A DNA stretch of 64,000 nucleotides from assembly GCA_002436015.1 (NCBI GenBank), contig DIXJ01000007.1:38186-102185 (forward strand), in the 5' to 3' direction. This DNA is from Synergistaceae bacterium UBA6083 (GTDB taxonomy: Bacteria > Synergistota > Synergistia > Synergistales > 79-D21). Under the pieces are notes generated by a model. That model made no database searches. It worked only from the letters and a program-made list of their open reading frames with translations, and was not told the origin of the DNA. This document shows positions 1 to 7,858 of the stretch, in pieces; positions within the stretch are counted from its first letter, which is position 1, and every line of letters begins with the position of its first letter. The translations under genes and the position numbers were made by a program.

Positions 1-1077
1 ACGTGTTCCGAGGTAGGCGGGGTATCCTTCTTCCCCCGGCATTTCCTCCAACCTTCCTCCGATCTCGCGTAAAGCTTCCGCCCACCTTGAGGTCGAGTCC
101 GCCATGATGGCCACGGCATACCCCATGTCCCTGTAAAACTCCGCGATCGTCATTCCAAGGTAGATGCTGGCTTCACGTGCGGCTACCGGCATGTTGGAAG
201 TGTTGGCAACCAGGACCATCCGCTCCATGAGCGGGATATTGTGGTAAGGGTCCATGAGAGTGGGGAACTCCTCAAGGACTTCGGTCATCTCGTTTCCCCG
301 CTCTCCGCAACCGATGTAGACGATGACGTCGGCATTGCACCATTTTGCCAGGGATTGCTGCGTCACTGTTTTTCCGGTCCCGAATCCTCCGGGTATAACC
401 GCTGCCCCGCCAAGGGCCATGGGGAAAAGCGTGTCGAGGATGCGCTGTCCTGTCATGAGCGGCCTGTTGAAAGGCAGCCTTGAGGCAAAGGGGCGACTCC
501 GCCTGACTTCCCAACGGTGCGATAAAGTGATTTCGCGCCCGTCCTCGAAACGGCATACAGGTTCGCGGAGCTTCATTTCCCCGGGCGGGGCAATCCAGTC
601 TATTCGCCCCGGGAGGCTATTGGGGGGCAGCAGGACCTTGTGCAGGATACGGGTCCCTTCTGGAAGCGTGCCGAGGGTTTCCCCTGGACGGATTGTGTCG
701 CCAAGGCCGGCCTGGGGAGAAAAATTCCACTCCCGGCTTTCGTCGAGCGTCCCGATGTTTGCCCCCCGGCCTATATAGATGCCTTCCTCGCGGAGTCGTG
801 CCAGAGGACGGCCGATCCCGTCGAGAACGCTTCCTAAAAGGCCGGGTCCTAGTTCGACGGAGAGAAGTTCGCCGGAAAAAACGACCGGTTCGCCGACTCT
901 CATCCCTGAGGTTTCCTCATACACCTGGATGTCGGCGGCCCCGCTCCGAATCCGTATGACCTCTCCCAAGAGAGATTCTCGTCCCGCATGGACGATTTCG
1001 AACATCCGTACGGGAAAATTTATGGCCGCTCGCACAACGGGTCCCGAGATTCCGATGACGCTACCGGTCTTGTTCAT
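1..1077 (-). CDS. atpA: V-type ATP synthase subunit A (catalytic), 3' end cut by window
   Basis: Catalytic nucleotide-binding subunit of a V/A-type rotary ATPase, on the cytoplasmic V1 head. About 359 codons are visible from an ATG at 1077; the usual family length is near 590, so the C-terminal third lies beyond base 1. The P-loop GGFGTGKTVTQ falls at about residues 230-240 (Lys236), and the downstream stretches CGERGNEMTEVLEEFP and ADSTSRWAEALREIGG are typical of A subunits. The long non-homologous insert that separates A subunits from F-type beta is present upstream of the P-loop. It follows atpF by 9 bp with a GAGGTGAG ribosome site. Genes for B and D are not in view and are expected further left. 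Confidence 0.96.
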   Translation of the reverse strand, partial: MNKTGSVIGISGPVVRAAINFPVRMFEIVHAGRESLLGEVIRIRSGAADIQVYEETSGMRVGEPVVFSGELLSVELGPGLLGSVLDGIGRPLARLREEGIYIGRGANIGTLDESREWNFSPQAGLGDTIRPGETLGTLPEGTRILHKVLLPPNSLPGRIDWIAPPGEMKLREPVCRFEDGREITLSHRWEVRRSRPFASRLPFNRPLMTGQRILDTLFPMALGGAAVIPGGFGTGKTVTQQSLAKWCNADVIVYIGCGERGNEMTEVLEEFPTLMDPYHNIPLMERMVLVANTSNMPVAAREASIYLGMTIAEFYRDMGYAVAIMADSTSRWAEALREIGGRLEEMPGEEGYPAYLGTR

Positions 1078-1086
1078 GCCCTCACC

Positions 1087-1356
1087 TCAACCAAGCGAAG
1101 ATTTCAGGCCTGGAAAGGTTATCCAGACCGGTTTTTGCATTTTTACAAGGCGCAACCTGATAAAATCGGGAACTTTATTGAACCACTCCTGCTCGACGAT
1201 TACGAGAGAGACGTTTCCTTCAAGAAACGTCTTCATGATTTCCCCCAGGGCGGAAGGATCTTCACAGACGAGTCGCTCGAATCCCATTAATGCCCAAAGG
1301 TCAACAAATACCTGTTCCCCCAGGACAATGACTCTTTCCGCATGTTGGGCTGTCAT
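1087..1356 (-). CDS. atpF: V-type ATP synthase subunit F
   Basis: Small central-stalk subunit of the V1 sector, 89 residues, in line with the roughly 100-residue F family. I chose the ATG at 1356 (MTAQHAERVIVLG) rather than the longer reading frame because it forms an ATGA overlap with the end of atpC and because subunit F begins with a beta strand of the type VIVLG. The body (GFERLVCEDPSALGEIMK, then VSLVIVEQEWFNKVPD) matches the Rossmann-like fold of subunit F. Position between atpC and atpA is the usual order in bacterial V-type operons. The assignment leans partly on context because the protein is short. Confidence 0.85.
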   Translation of the reverse strand: MTAQHAERVIVLGEQVFVDLWALMGFERLVCEDPSALGEIMKTFLEGNVSLVIVEQEWFNKVPDFIRLRLVKMQKPVWITFPGLKSSLG

Positions 1357-2417
1357 GCGGGACGCTCCCCACCTGTGACATCGATGAGCCGCCGGGAAAT
1401 CTCTGCAGGCGGATGTCCCAATGCCAGTCCCACTGCGAGTATGTTGAGGTTCTGCCATTCCAGGAGCAGGTGTGAGAGGTAGGAGACAGCGACCTCGAAC
1501 CCAAGGAGATTCCTGCGGTAAAGGAAAGATTGCCAGCGCCAGAAGGCCGTGTTGAATTCCCCTTGGAGGGTTCTGGCCGATCCCTCTTCGAGACTTGCTC
1601 CCGGGATTTCCCTCATCCAGGGAGTGCCGTCGACAAGGGAACTGATAGTAGAGGAAGTCTCAAGTCGTGTTGCAGAAAGCCATTTGCCGAATGGAAGAAA
1701 GGGAATGGCCTCATTTGTGTTGTTCTCTCTTTCCCGGTGGTTCCTGAACCAGATCCCAATGTTCCAAAGGTCGACCGATCGCCCCATGACTTCAATGGCC
1801 GTGTCGCTGCCCGAACCGCGGATCTTTCCGAAGAGGTCGTTGAGATAGGCAAGAAAAGCCGTCAGAAGTTGCCGTTCCGCAAAGGGGAGAGATTTGCCTG
1901 CTTGTCGTGCTTCCAGGGCTTCCCCCAGTGCGAGGGCAAGAGGGTCCCCGTTGGCCAGGCATTTTTCCCGGGCATCCAGGACCGAGTTTGCGGTCCAAAG
2001 GGCCCCGAAAAAATCCGTCCCGAGTTCGCCATAGGCATGCCAGCTTGGGCTCTTTACGGGATCGCGGCCCAGGGAAAGCCCGCGTAAAACCAGGCGGCAA
2101 TTATGGAGGTCTGATCGGGTTGTCACGACCTTCATCAGTTCTCGGGGTTCTCCCTGGGCCAGGGAGACCGTCGAGCGGATCCGTTCCGCCACCCCGAGAG
2201 AAACTGCCATCTCGATACGAGCGAGAGGAGAGGTTTCCAGGGATACAAGGTGGGCGCGATAGCTCTCGGCATAGGTTGAATCGAGAAGAAAAAGCTCCAG
2301 TTCCCGGATCGTTCCGGCCGAAAGCCGGCTAAGGTCACGAGGCTGGATAAATGAAGTCAACCTGGCCCGAAGCCGGGCGTTAAGATAGCCGTAATTCTGT
2401 GAGAGGTTCCTGGACAT
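1353..2417 (-). CDS. atpC: V-type ATP synthase subunit C
   Basis: Subunit C (the d/C family), 354 residues, which sits between the membrane rotor ring and the central stalk. The protein is mostly alpha-helical and begins MSRNLSQNYGYLNARLRARL, as in other C subunits where an early YxxxR(A)R segment is conserved. Its start overlaps the end of atpE by 38 bases and its stop overlaps atpF (ATGA), so the three are translationally coupled. Length fits the family (about 330-390). Identity rests on the N-terminal motif, length and exact operon position. Confidence 0.88.
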   Translation of the reverse strand: MSRNLSQNYGYLNARLRARLTSFIQPRDLSRLSAGTIRELELFLLDSTYAESYRAHLVSLETSPLARIEMAVSLGVAERIRSTVSLAQGEPRELMKVVTTRSDLHNCRLVLRGLSLGRDPVKSPSWHAYGELGTDFFGALWTANSVLDAREKCLANGDPLALALGEALEARQAGKSLPFAERQLLTAFLAYLNDLFGKIRGSGSDTAIEVMGRSVDLWNIGIWFRNHRERENNTNEAIPFLPFGKWLSATRLETSSTISSLVDGTPWMREIPGASLEEGSARTLQGEFNTAFWRWQSFLYRRNLLGFEVAVSYLSHLLLEWQNLNILAVGLALGHPPAEISRRLIDVTGGERPA

Positions 2418-3036
2418 CGCTAACGAGACCAGCCAACCGCCCGGAAAGGTTTTCCACCATCATCGGCTTCAACCTCTCCCAGCGAGTTCGCAGGGAGTTG
2501 TCGACCAGATGCGTGCCGCATTCCGCGTCCAGTGCCATGACGCCTCCCATTTCCAAATCGGCGGTTTCCTCGATCCGGGCAATCCGTGGATCTTCCTCGA
2601 GAAGAACGGCCTCCCCCTCGCATACACGAAGGATTGCTTTCGGGGCTCCGAGGGCGTCCAGGGCCTCCCGGGCCAAATCATTAAGGACAGGCCCATAAGT
2701 TTCCCGGTTTGAGCGGAGGGATGTGACCCGTTCCACGACACGTTCTTCCAGCCGGTCAGTTATCTCGCTTATGGTGTTGAGGACGCGGGTACGCAATTCC
2801 CGGAAGGCTGATTGCCTGGCCAGCGCGAGTTCTTTCTCGAACTCGACCGCCTGCTTTTCGCGAATACGCTGGACCTTTGTCTCGACCTCTATCCTCCGGG
2901 TGGCGATGAGCGCGGAAAAATCCTTCTCGAAACGCTCTTTCAGCGCTTCGAGCTTTCTGCCGTATTCGTCCTGAAGAGCGCGCTTGAAGGACTCGAGCGC
3001 CTCCCTTTCATCCCCGGCGAGATTACGGAAACCCAT
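2380..3036 (-). CDS. atpE: V-type ATP synthase subunit E (peripheral stalk)
   Basis: Peripheral-stalk subunit, 218 residues, in the usual range for bacterial and archaeal E subunits. The first half is a long charged helix (about residues 8-90, rich in Glu, Lys and Arg), followed by a C-terminal alpha/beta domain containing EMGGVMALDAECGTHLVDNS and LRTRWERLKPMM. The GG(V/I)...D...D/NTL pattern is the known signature of the E-subunit C-domain. It starts 13 bp after atpK. The E subunit normally pairs with a small coiled-coil partner (G/H), for which the gene at 5160-5531 is the candidate. Confidence 0.92.
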   Translation of the reverse strand: MGFRNLAGDEREALESFKRALQDEYGRKLEALKERFEKDFSALIATRRIEVETKVQRIREKQAVEFEKELALARQSAFRELRTRVLNTISEITDRLEERVVERVTSLRSNRETYGPVLNDLAREALDALGAPKAILRVCEGEAVLLEEDPRIARIEETADLEMGGVMALDAECGTHLVDNSLRTRWERLKPMMVENLSGRLAGLVSDVQEPLTELRLS

Positions 3037-3049
3037 GGAAGTGACAGTT

Positions 3050-3268
3050 TCAGGCGAGTTGGAGAATCATCATGATCGCGACGACGAAACCGAGAATGAC
3101 AATCGTCTCAGGAATCGCCTCCATGATGATCATCGTTCCGGAGGTTTCCGGTTTTTCCGCCACCGTACCGGCGCCTGCCGAGCCAATCTTGGCCTGGGCG
3201 TAGGCTGTTGCCATGGCGGGGATTCCGATTGCGAGAGAAGCGGCAAGGGCTAACAGGGCTTTTTCCAA
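3050..3268 (-). CDS. atpK: V-type ATP synthase subunit K (rotor ring), single hairpin
   Basis: Membrane rotor subunit of the VO sector, only 72 residues with two transmembrane helices: about residues 5-25 and 46-70. The second helix carries MEAIPETIVILGFVVAIM, which contains the ion-binding Glu (in PET) followed by the ILGFV motif of K subunits. Many V-type K proteins are duplicated (four helices, about 155 residues); this one is a single hairpin, so each protomer should carry one carboxylate. The start is a TTG at 3268, supported by an AGGAGG site eight bases upstream, and it overlaps the end of atpI by 19 bases. Ion specificity (H+ or Na+) cannot be settled by eye. Confidence 0.93.
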   Translation of the reverse strand: MEKALLALAASLAIGIPAMATAYAQAKIGSAGAGTVAEKPETSGTMIIMEAIPETIVILGFVVAIMMILQLA

Positions 3269-5151
3269 GAGAATCTCCTCCTCGAGAAGGGGCGGAATTC
3301 CTTACCGCCTCCTTGATAGAACTTGCTGAAAAATTCGACGTAATGCAGACGGGCGGAATGCAGCCCGGATCCACCGATCGCAAGGACAAAATTCAGGATG
3401 TGGATGATGAGGGCCATCAGGATACCGAGAAAGGATAAGCCGAGGACGTCGACGAAGCGGGTTGCCACGATCGCGAGGATTGCCGATGAAAGACCGATGG
3501 CTGCGATTCGGACATAACTCAGTACATTGCCGAGTGCGCTGAAGGTTTCGATGACCCCCCCGAGTTTCCCTCCCGCCAGCAAGAGGGCGGTTCCGATGAC
3601 GAGAAAGCTGATATTGAGGGAGAAAAAAGGCCTCGGCATGTTGAGGCGCACGATTAAAAGAAGCCCGACGAGGGAAAGCAGGACGATCAGGGAACCAAGG
3701 CGCTCCATCCAGAGGTGTCGGTGTTTTTTGCGCACTCCTTCCAGGAATCCGAGGAAAAGCCCGATAGAAACATGAGCGACTCCGAGGGCGATGGAGAAGA
3801 TCAATACCGGAAGGACCGCATGCGAGCGTTCGACCCATAACGGTTCCATGTGAAAAAGACGGTGTCCGAGATCACCGAAAAACTCTCCAAAGGTGATCCC
3901 CCAGGCAATGCTCCAGCCGCAAACCCAAATCAGGATCTTGCCAACGGGTGGCAGGAGCGAGTGGCTTTTATTCCGTGAAAGCCAAAGCCCGAGAAGTCCG
4001 ATAAGGATACCGTAACCGGCGTCTCCGACCATGCAGCCGGAGAAAAAGGGAAAGAAGATGGCCACGAGGGTTGTCGGGTCCACGCCCTTGTAAAGGGGAT
4101 GAGGCATCAGCTTCAGGAGGATTTCAAACGGGCGGGTCGCAGCAGGGTTGCACAGAAGCGCAGGGACGCGATGCCACTCTTCGGAGGACGGATACCGCCA
4201 CTGGATAAGGATCGCATCACCGAAACGGGTTTTCAGCAAGTTGACGAGAGCTTCGAGGGAATCGGCCGGAATCCATCCTTCAATTAAAAAAGTTTCGCCC
4301 CGTGTCAGGCTTCTTGATTCCACCAGGGTCTCCTCAAGTTTTTCATCGAGGAGAATGTAAAGCGAAGCTAACCGGGGTCCCCAATCGTCCCTGGCCCTGG
4401 AGATTTCGTCCGAGAGTGCCTCCAGGCGGTTTCCCGTTTCTTTAAGCCCTTCTTCAACGGCGAAAAGCGTTTCACGCGTCCTGTTGCGGTGAAATCCTTC
4501 CGGGGCCTTCCAGGGCACGGTCCCCTGGAGCCGCATGAGTTCCTCGACGTCCGCCGCAAAGGCGCTTTCCACGCTGAGTGCGAGGACCGCTTGTCCCTTG
4601 TCCGTGTTTAGAAGGTGAAATCGCAGGGCATCTCGCGATTCGGTGTCCTCTGATGATTTCTTCTGTATCCTGCCCCTGACGGCGGACAGGGTTTTCTGGA
4701 TGACAGAGTCCTTCACCCACCAGAGGGTCAGGTTCCTATCCGAAGAGTCTTCCGAGGAGACGAAGGGAATAAAGTGGAAAACAACCTGATGGGCTTTTTT
4801 CAGGTCGGCCAGGGAAACCGCAAGGCGGCGTTTTTCTTCAAGGAGCGCGGCAAGCCGCTGGCGAAAGGAATCCAGGCTCCTGTCGATTTCGCCGACGACT
4901 CCCTCAATTCCGAGGTCAACCCGCTCTCTTGCCGCATCGAGAGATTCATCGGTGAGAGAGGGCCAGTCTTTCCACTCCAAACCCTCAAGCATGCCTAGGA
5001 CTTTAGCCCGGGTGAATTTCAGGACCTCTTCTTCTTCGGACGGGGGGGTCGGTTCCACCGGATTGACGACGTGAAGGAGCCCAAAATCGTGCAGGGTTTC
5101 TACGACCTCGGATCTCTTTGGGGTCAAACCCCACACGGCAAGCCTCAGCAT
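3250..5151 (-). CDS. atpI: V-type ATP synthase subunit I (116 kDa/a-type stator)
   Basis: Membrane stator subunit forming the ion half-channels with the K ring. About 633 residues from the ATG at 5151 (MLRLAVWGLTPKRSEVVETL), which lines up with the usual MxKVxIxGL start of the family. An in-frame TTG at 5163 overlapping the upstream stop is an alternative. The N-terminal half is cytoplasmic with coiled-coil segments. The C-terminal half, from about residue 340, is strongly hydrophobic with roughly seven membrane helices, including FFPFFSGCMVGDAGYGILIG and GNVLSYVRIAAIGLSSAILA, both conserved in subunit I/a (the latter region holds the essential Arg). The 3' end overlaps atpK. Confidence 0.95.
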   Translation of the reverse strand: MLRLAVWGLTPKRSEVVETLHDFGLLHVVNPVEPTPPSEEEEVLKFTRAKVLGMLEGLEWKDWPSLTDESLDAARERVDLGIEGVVGEIDRSLDSFRQRLAALLEEKRRLAVSLADLKKAHQVVFHFIPFVSSEDSSDRNLTLWWVKDSVIQKTLSAVRGRIQKKSSEDTESRDALRFHLLNTDKGQAVLALSVESAFAADVEELMRLQGTVPWKAPEGFHRNRTRETLFAVEEGLKETGNRLEALSDEISRARDDWGPRLASLYILLDEKLEETLVESRSLTRGETFLIEGWIPADSLEALVNLLKTRFGDAILIQWRYPSSEEWHRVPALLCNPAATRPFEILLKLMPHPLYKGVDPTTLVAIFFPFFSGCMVGDAGYGILIGLLGLWLSRNKSHSLLPPVGKILIWVCGWSIAWGITFGEFFGDLGHRLFHMEPLWVERSHAVLPVLIFSIALGVAHVSIGLFLGFLEGVRKKHRHLWMERLGSLIVLLSLVGLLLIVRLNMPRPFFSLNISFLVIGTALLLAGGKLGGVIETFSALGNVLSYVRIAAIGLSSAILAIVATRFVDVLGLSFLGILMALIIHILNFVLAIGGSGLHSARLHYVEFFSKFYQGGGKEFRPFSRRRFSWKKPC

Positions 5152-5159
5152 TTCACGTA

Positions 5160-5531
5160 TCAACGGGGCGCCCCCTCCCCAACCCGGCTGGTGGGGCAAA
5201 GAAGGTCAATGCTTTCCAGGGTCAGATCTTCAAGGATGGCTTCCCTGTTGAATCCGGAAAGGAAGGTTTGGAAACGGCGGTCGAGGACCTCCTGCACCGA
5301 TCCCATGACCCGGTCTCGGTGCGCTTTCATGGTTTTCTGCTCTCCATGGGCCTGTAACAAGGTGTTGGTTTCCATTTTGTCGAGACGCTCGACAACCTCG
5401 TCCCGGCGAGCCTCAAGTTTCGATTCCTCCTGCAAAAAAGAGGCCTCCAGTTCCCTCCTGTAGGCCTCTATCTCAGATTCCGCAGGCCAGGTCTTCGCCG
5501 GCTTGCCTTTCTTTTCACTCGTTTCCGCCAT
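5160..5531 (-). CDS. Coiled-coil protein, candidate V-ATPase peripheral-stalk partner (G/H-like)
   Basis: 123 residues, very rich in Glu, Lys and Arg. After about 18 unstructured residues it forms a long amphipathic helix (about 18-95), then a short hydrophobic tail. No catalytic motif is seen. It is encoded between a CBS-domain gene (17-base overlap) and atpI (9-base gap), the position where bacterial V-type operons often encode the small G/H stalk subunit that pairs with subunit E. I infer that role from context, size and helix content. The sequence alone does not prove it. Confidence 0.55.
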   Translation of the reverse strand: MAETSEKKGKPAKTWPAESEIEAYRRELEASFLQEESKLEARRDEVVERLDKMETNTLLQAHGEQKTMKAHRDRVMGSVQEVLDRRFQTFLSGFNREAILEDLTLESIDLLCPTSRVGEGAPR

Positions 5532-5982
5532 GGGTTCGTTTCTCCATCATGTGTTCAAAAAATGCTCCCCTGTCTATGATTCCGACAAGCCTTCCGTTTT
5601 CAACGACAGGCAGGCGCTTGATCCTTTTTCGGATCATCATGTCGGCCACGGTCACAAGGCTTGCCGTTGGTTCCACGTAACATGGGTGGGTGTTCATGAG
5701 TTCTCCCACGATGCGGTTTGCGACAGAAGCAAGTCGCTCCACAAGGCTGCCCTCTGAACTGTCGAGAAAGGAACTTTGGGCCAAAAATTCAAGGTAGGTC
5801 GGAAATGCAGCCTGAAGGATATCGGTTTCCGAGAGGAACCCGACCAGGACCCAATCATCCTTTACGACCGGCAACCCTGTCAGTCTCTGGTTGTAGAGGA
5901 CGTGAAGCGCTTCTTCTACGCGGTCCTTCTCGGCCACAGCAGTAAGATCCTTATGCATGATCTCATGGGCCTGGGAGTTCAT
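5515..5982 (-). CDS. Tandem CBS-domain protein
   Basis: 155 residues made almost entirely of two CBS domains: residues about 8-58 (IMHKDLTAVAEKDRVEEALH, then RLTGLPVVKDDWVLVGFLSE) and about 92-150 (LMNTHPCYVEPTASLVTVAD, then IKRLPVVENGRLVGIIDRG). Such pairs form a Bateman module that usually binds adenine nucleotides. No fused catalytic domain is present. The start makes an ATGA overlap with the glycosyltransferase gene and the end overlaps the coiled-coil gene, placing it inside the ATPase operon. A role as an energy-charge sensor for the ATPase is an attractive inference but is not shown by the sequence. Confidence 0.9.
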   Translation of the reverse strand: MNSQAHEIMHKDLTAVAEKDRVEEALHVLYNQRLTGLPVVKDDWVLVGFLSETDILQAAFPTYLEFLAQSSFLDSSEGSLVERLASVANRIVGELMNTHPCYVEPTASLVTVADMMIRKRIKRLPVVENGRLVGIIDRGAFFEHMMEKRTHGGNE

Positions 5983-7721
5983 GCTTCATCTCCGCCGTTC
6001 CATCGATCAACGCCGCAACGCTTCATCAGGACCAGCATTGCGAAGAGAGCAAGCCCAAGGTCTTTCCTGAAACGGGTCCTGGGTTCCTGGCAAAGCCGAA
6101 AAAGCCACTCCAGTCCCATCTTCTGCATGGTGGCCGGAGCCCTCCTCAGCCTGCCCGAGAGGACGTCGAAGCTTCCTCCCACCCCCATGGCGACCACGTG
6201 CCCAAGCGTAGGCAGGTTCCTGCGAATAAACATTTCCTGGTGCGGCACTCCCAATCCCACAAAGAGGATTCGCGTTCCTGCCGTGCGAATCATCCTGCAG
6301 ACAGCTTCTTCCTCATCCCTTCGGAAATATCCGTGATGGATTCCAGCCAGGACCATTCCGGGATACTTGGCAGAGAGATTTTCCGCCGCAGCCTTTGCAA
6401 CGCCTTCTTTTGCACCGAGGAAAAAGACCGGGCACTTTTCCGACGCGGAAAGCCTGCAGAGCTGTTCCATGAATTCCACCCCGGGTATCCGCTGTTGAAC
6501 GGGTGTCCCCAGCATCTTAAGGGCCTGGATGAGTCCCATCCCGTCCGGCAGGACGAGGTCGGCTTCGCGTGCTACGGAACTGTAGGCCTTGTCGTAACGG
6601 CTCCTGAGAGCAGCTAGTGCGTCCGGAGTTACGATGACATAACCCCGATTCCCGAACGAGACCCACGATTTGACTTTTGACAGGGCAAAATTAAGGGAGA
6701 CGTTGTCCAGCCGGATTCCCCAAAGGGAAGGGTTTCTCTCGCTCTCCCGGCTCGCTGGCGCGATGATTCTCCTGAGGACCGGAAACCCGAGGAAAGCAAC
6801 CGCACCCGTGGTCGTAGCGGCAGCGGCGAAATAAAGGTCCATCTGGGCCAGGGCGATCGCCAGGGCCAGGGATGAGCATATCCCTGCAACGAAACGGACG
6901 GCCGTCGGATGGTCCAGCCCTCTGTCGACGAGCTTGCGGTAGAGGGACACGTCGGGTTGCGGGCGGTTTGCGACCGCTCGGCTGACGATTTGCAGGGAAA
7001 ATTCCATAATTGGAAGAGCAAAAAGTCCTATTGGAAGAACCATGAGGGTTGTGAAGGCAACCCCCTTGCTGACGCCGATAGCCGATGCACCCGCTGCAAG
7101 CATTCCCCACATCGCTGCCAGAGGTTCCCCCAACCTCCGGTAGACCTGTCCGTGGCGGCTCCAGAAGATAACAAGGAATAAAAGAGCGCCCGTCCCGAGG
7201 TAGAAAGATTCGGAAAAGGCACGGGTAGCCGGGAAACTCACCAGGAGGATGAGGCTCCAGCAGGTCGCAAGAAGATATCCAGCCAAGCCCGGTACCTGGT
7301 CAAGTTCCTGCATGAGAAGCGGGAAAAGGCCCATCCACAAGGCGGTCACGATTACGGAAACCAGGGGTGAAAGGTAGAGGTATCTTCCCTCGGGGAGGCC
7401 GATGAAGAATATCCGGGGCCCAAATAGGGCGATTACAGCCCCAAGAACCAGGTAGGCCCATCGCAAGTCCCGATTGCGGTAGGTGCGCTGGCAGAGCCCG
7501 ATAATGCATGCGCCGCAACCTGCCGCAACGATCAGGCGGATAGTGGAACTTTCCGACACGAGGCCAAAAACCAGCCAGCATGCCACGAAGAGGATGTCCT
7601 TCATATAATCGTACTGGTCCCGCTCGAGGAAACGGCGCAAAAGGCGCTGGAATGCCACGCACACGATTCCGATCAGGCCGACCTGGTAAAGGATGTCCCA
7701 TTGGACCACGATCGGCGACAT
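5979..7721 (-). CDS. Fusion: degenerate WecA/MraY-like membrane domain plus WecG/TagA/CpsF glycosyltransferase
   Basis: 580 residues. Residues 1 to about 320 are polytopic membrane sequence resembling the polyprenyl-phosphate sugar-phosphotransferase family: KGVAFTTLMVLPIGLFALPI aligns with the known KGxKxATLLLPxLxLGxPIxD segment. The catalytic signatures are missing. The usual PIxD reads PIME and the HxHHRLxDxG motif reads SLYRKLVDRG. Residues about 345-560 are a WecG/TagA/CpsF transferase with LVLPDGMG, RIPGVEFME, FVGLGVPHQEMFI and GGSFDVLSGRLRRAP, so this half looks active. It would transfer a sugar to a lipid-linked acceptor at the inner membrane. It opens the operon that continues into the ATPase genes. 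Confidence 0.85.
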   Translation of the reverse strand: MSPIVVQWDILYQVGLIGIVCVAFQRLLRRFLERDQYDYMKDILFVACWLVFGLVSESSTIRLIVAAGCGACIIGLCQRTYRNRDLRWAYLVLGAVIALFGPRIFFIGLPEGRYLYLSPLVSVIVTALWMGLFPLLMQELDQVPGLAGYLLATCWSLILLVSFPATRAFSESFYLGTGALLFLVIFWSRHGQVYRRLGEPLAAMWGMLAAGASAIGVSKGVAFTTLMVLPIGLFALPIMEFSLQIVSRAVANRPQPDVSLYRKLVDRGLDHPTAVRFVAGICSSLALAIALAQMDLYFAAAATTTGAVAFLGFPVLRRIIAPASRESERNPSLWGIRLDNVSLNFALSKVKSWVSFGNRGYVIVTPDALAALRSRYDKAYSSVAREADLVLPDGMGLIQALKMLGTPVQQRIPGVEFMEQLCRLSASEKCPVFFLGAKEGVAKAAAENLSAKYPGMVLAGIHHGYFRRDEEEAVCRMIRTAGTRILFVGLGVPHQEMFIRRNLPTLGHVVAMGVGGSFDVLSGRLRRAPATMQKMGLEWLFRLCQEPRTRFRKDLGLALFAMLVLMKRCGVDRWNGGDEA

Positions 7722-7858
7722 GGATATCCCCCTTCACGGCGCAAGAAATGAGGCCCTTTGGAGGGCCGAAATACACGATTATTCTATCACAACAGGGGCA
7801 AAATGTAGTGAAAATCAGCGGGCCCCCTATCGTCCTAAGCGGAGGAGGCCCGTGTTGT
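7722..7858 (-). promoter_or_regulatory. Intergenic region: likely serS terminator and leader of the glycosyltransferase/ATPase operon
   Basis: No gene fits in these 137 bases. At 7819-7852 an inverted repeat (CGGGCCTCC against GGGGGCCCG on the minus strand, one G:U pair) could end the serS transcript; its T tract is poor. Further along, a TAGAAT at the -10 spacing has no convincing -35. A small hairpin GGCCCT-TTGG-AGGGCC at 7752-7767 lies in the leader just before the ribosome site. All assignments here are by eye. Confidence 0.4.
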
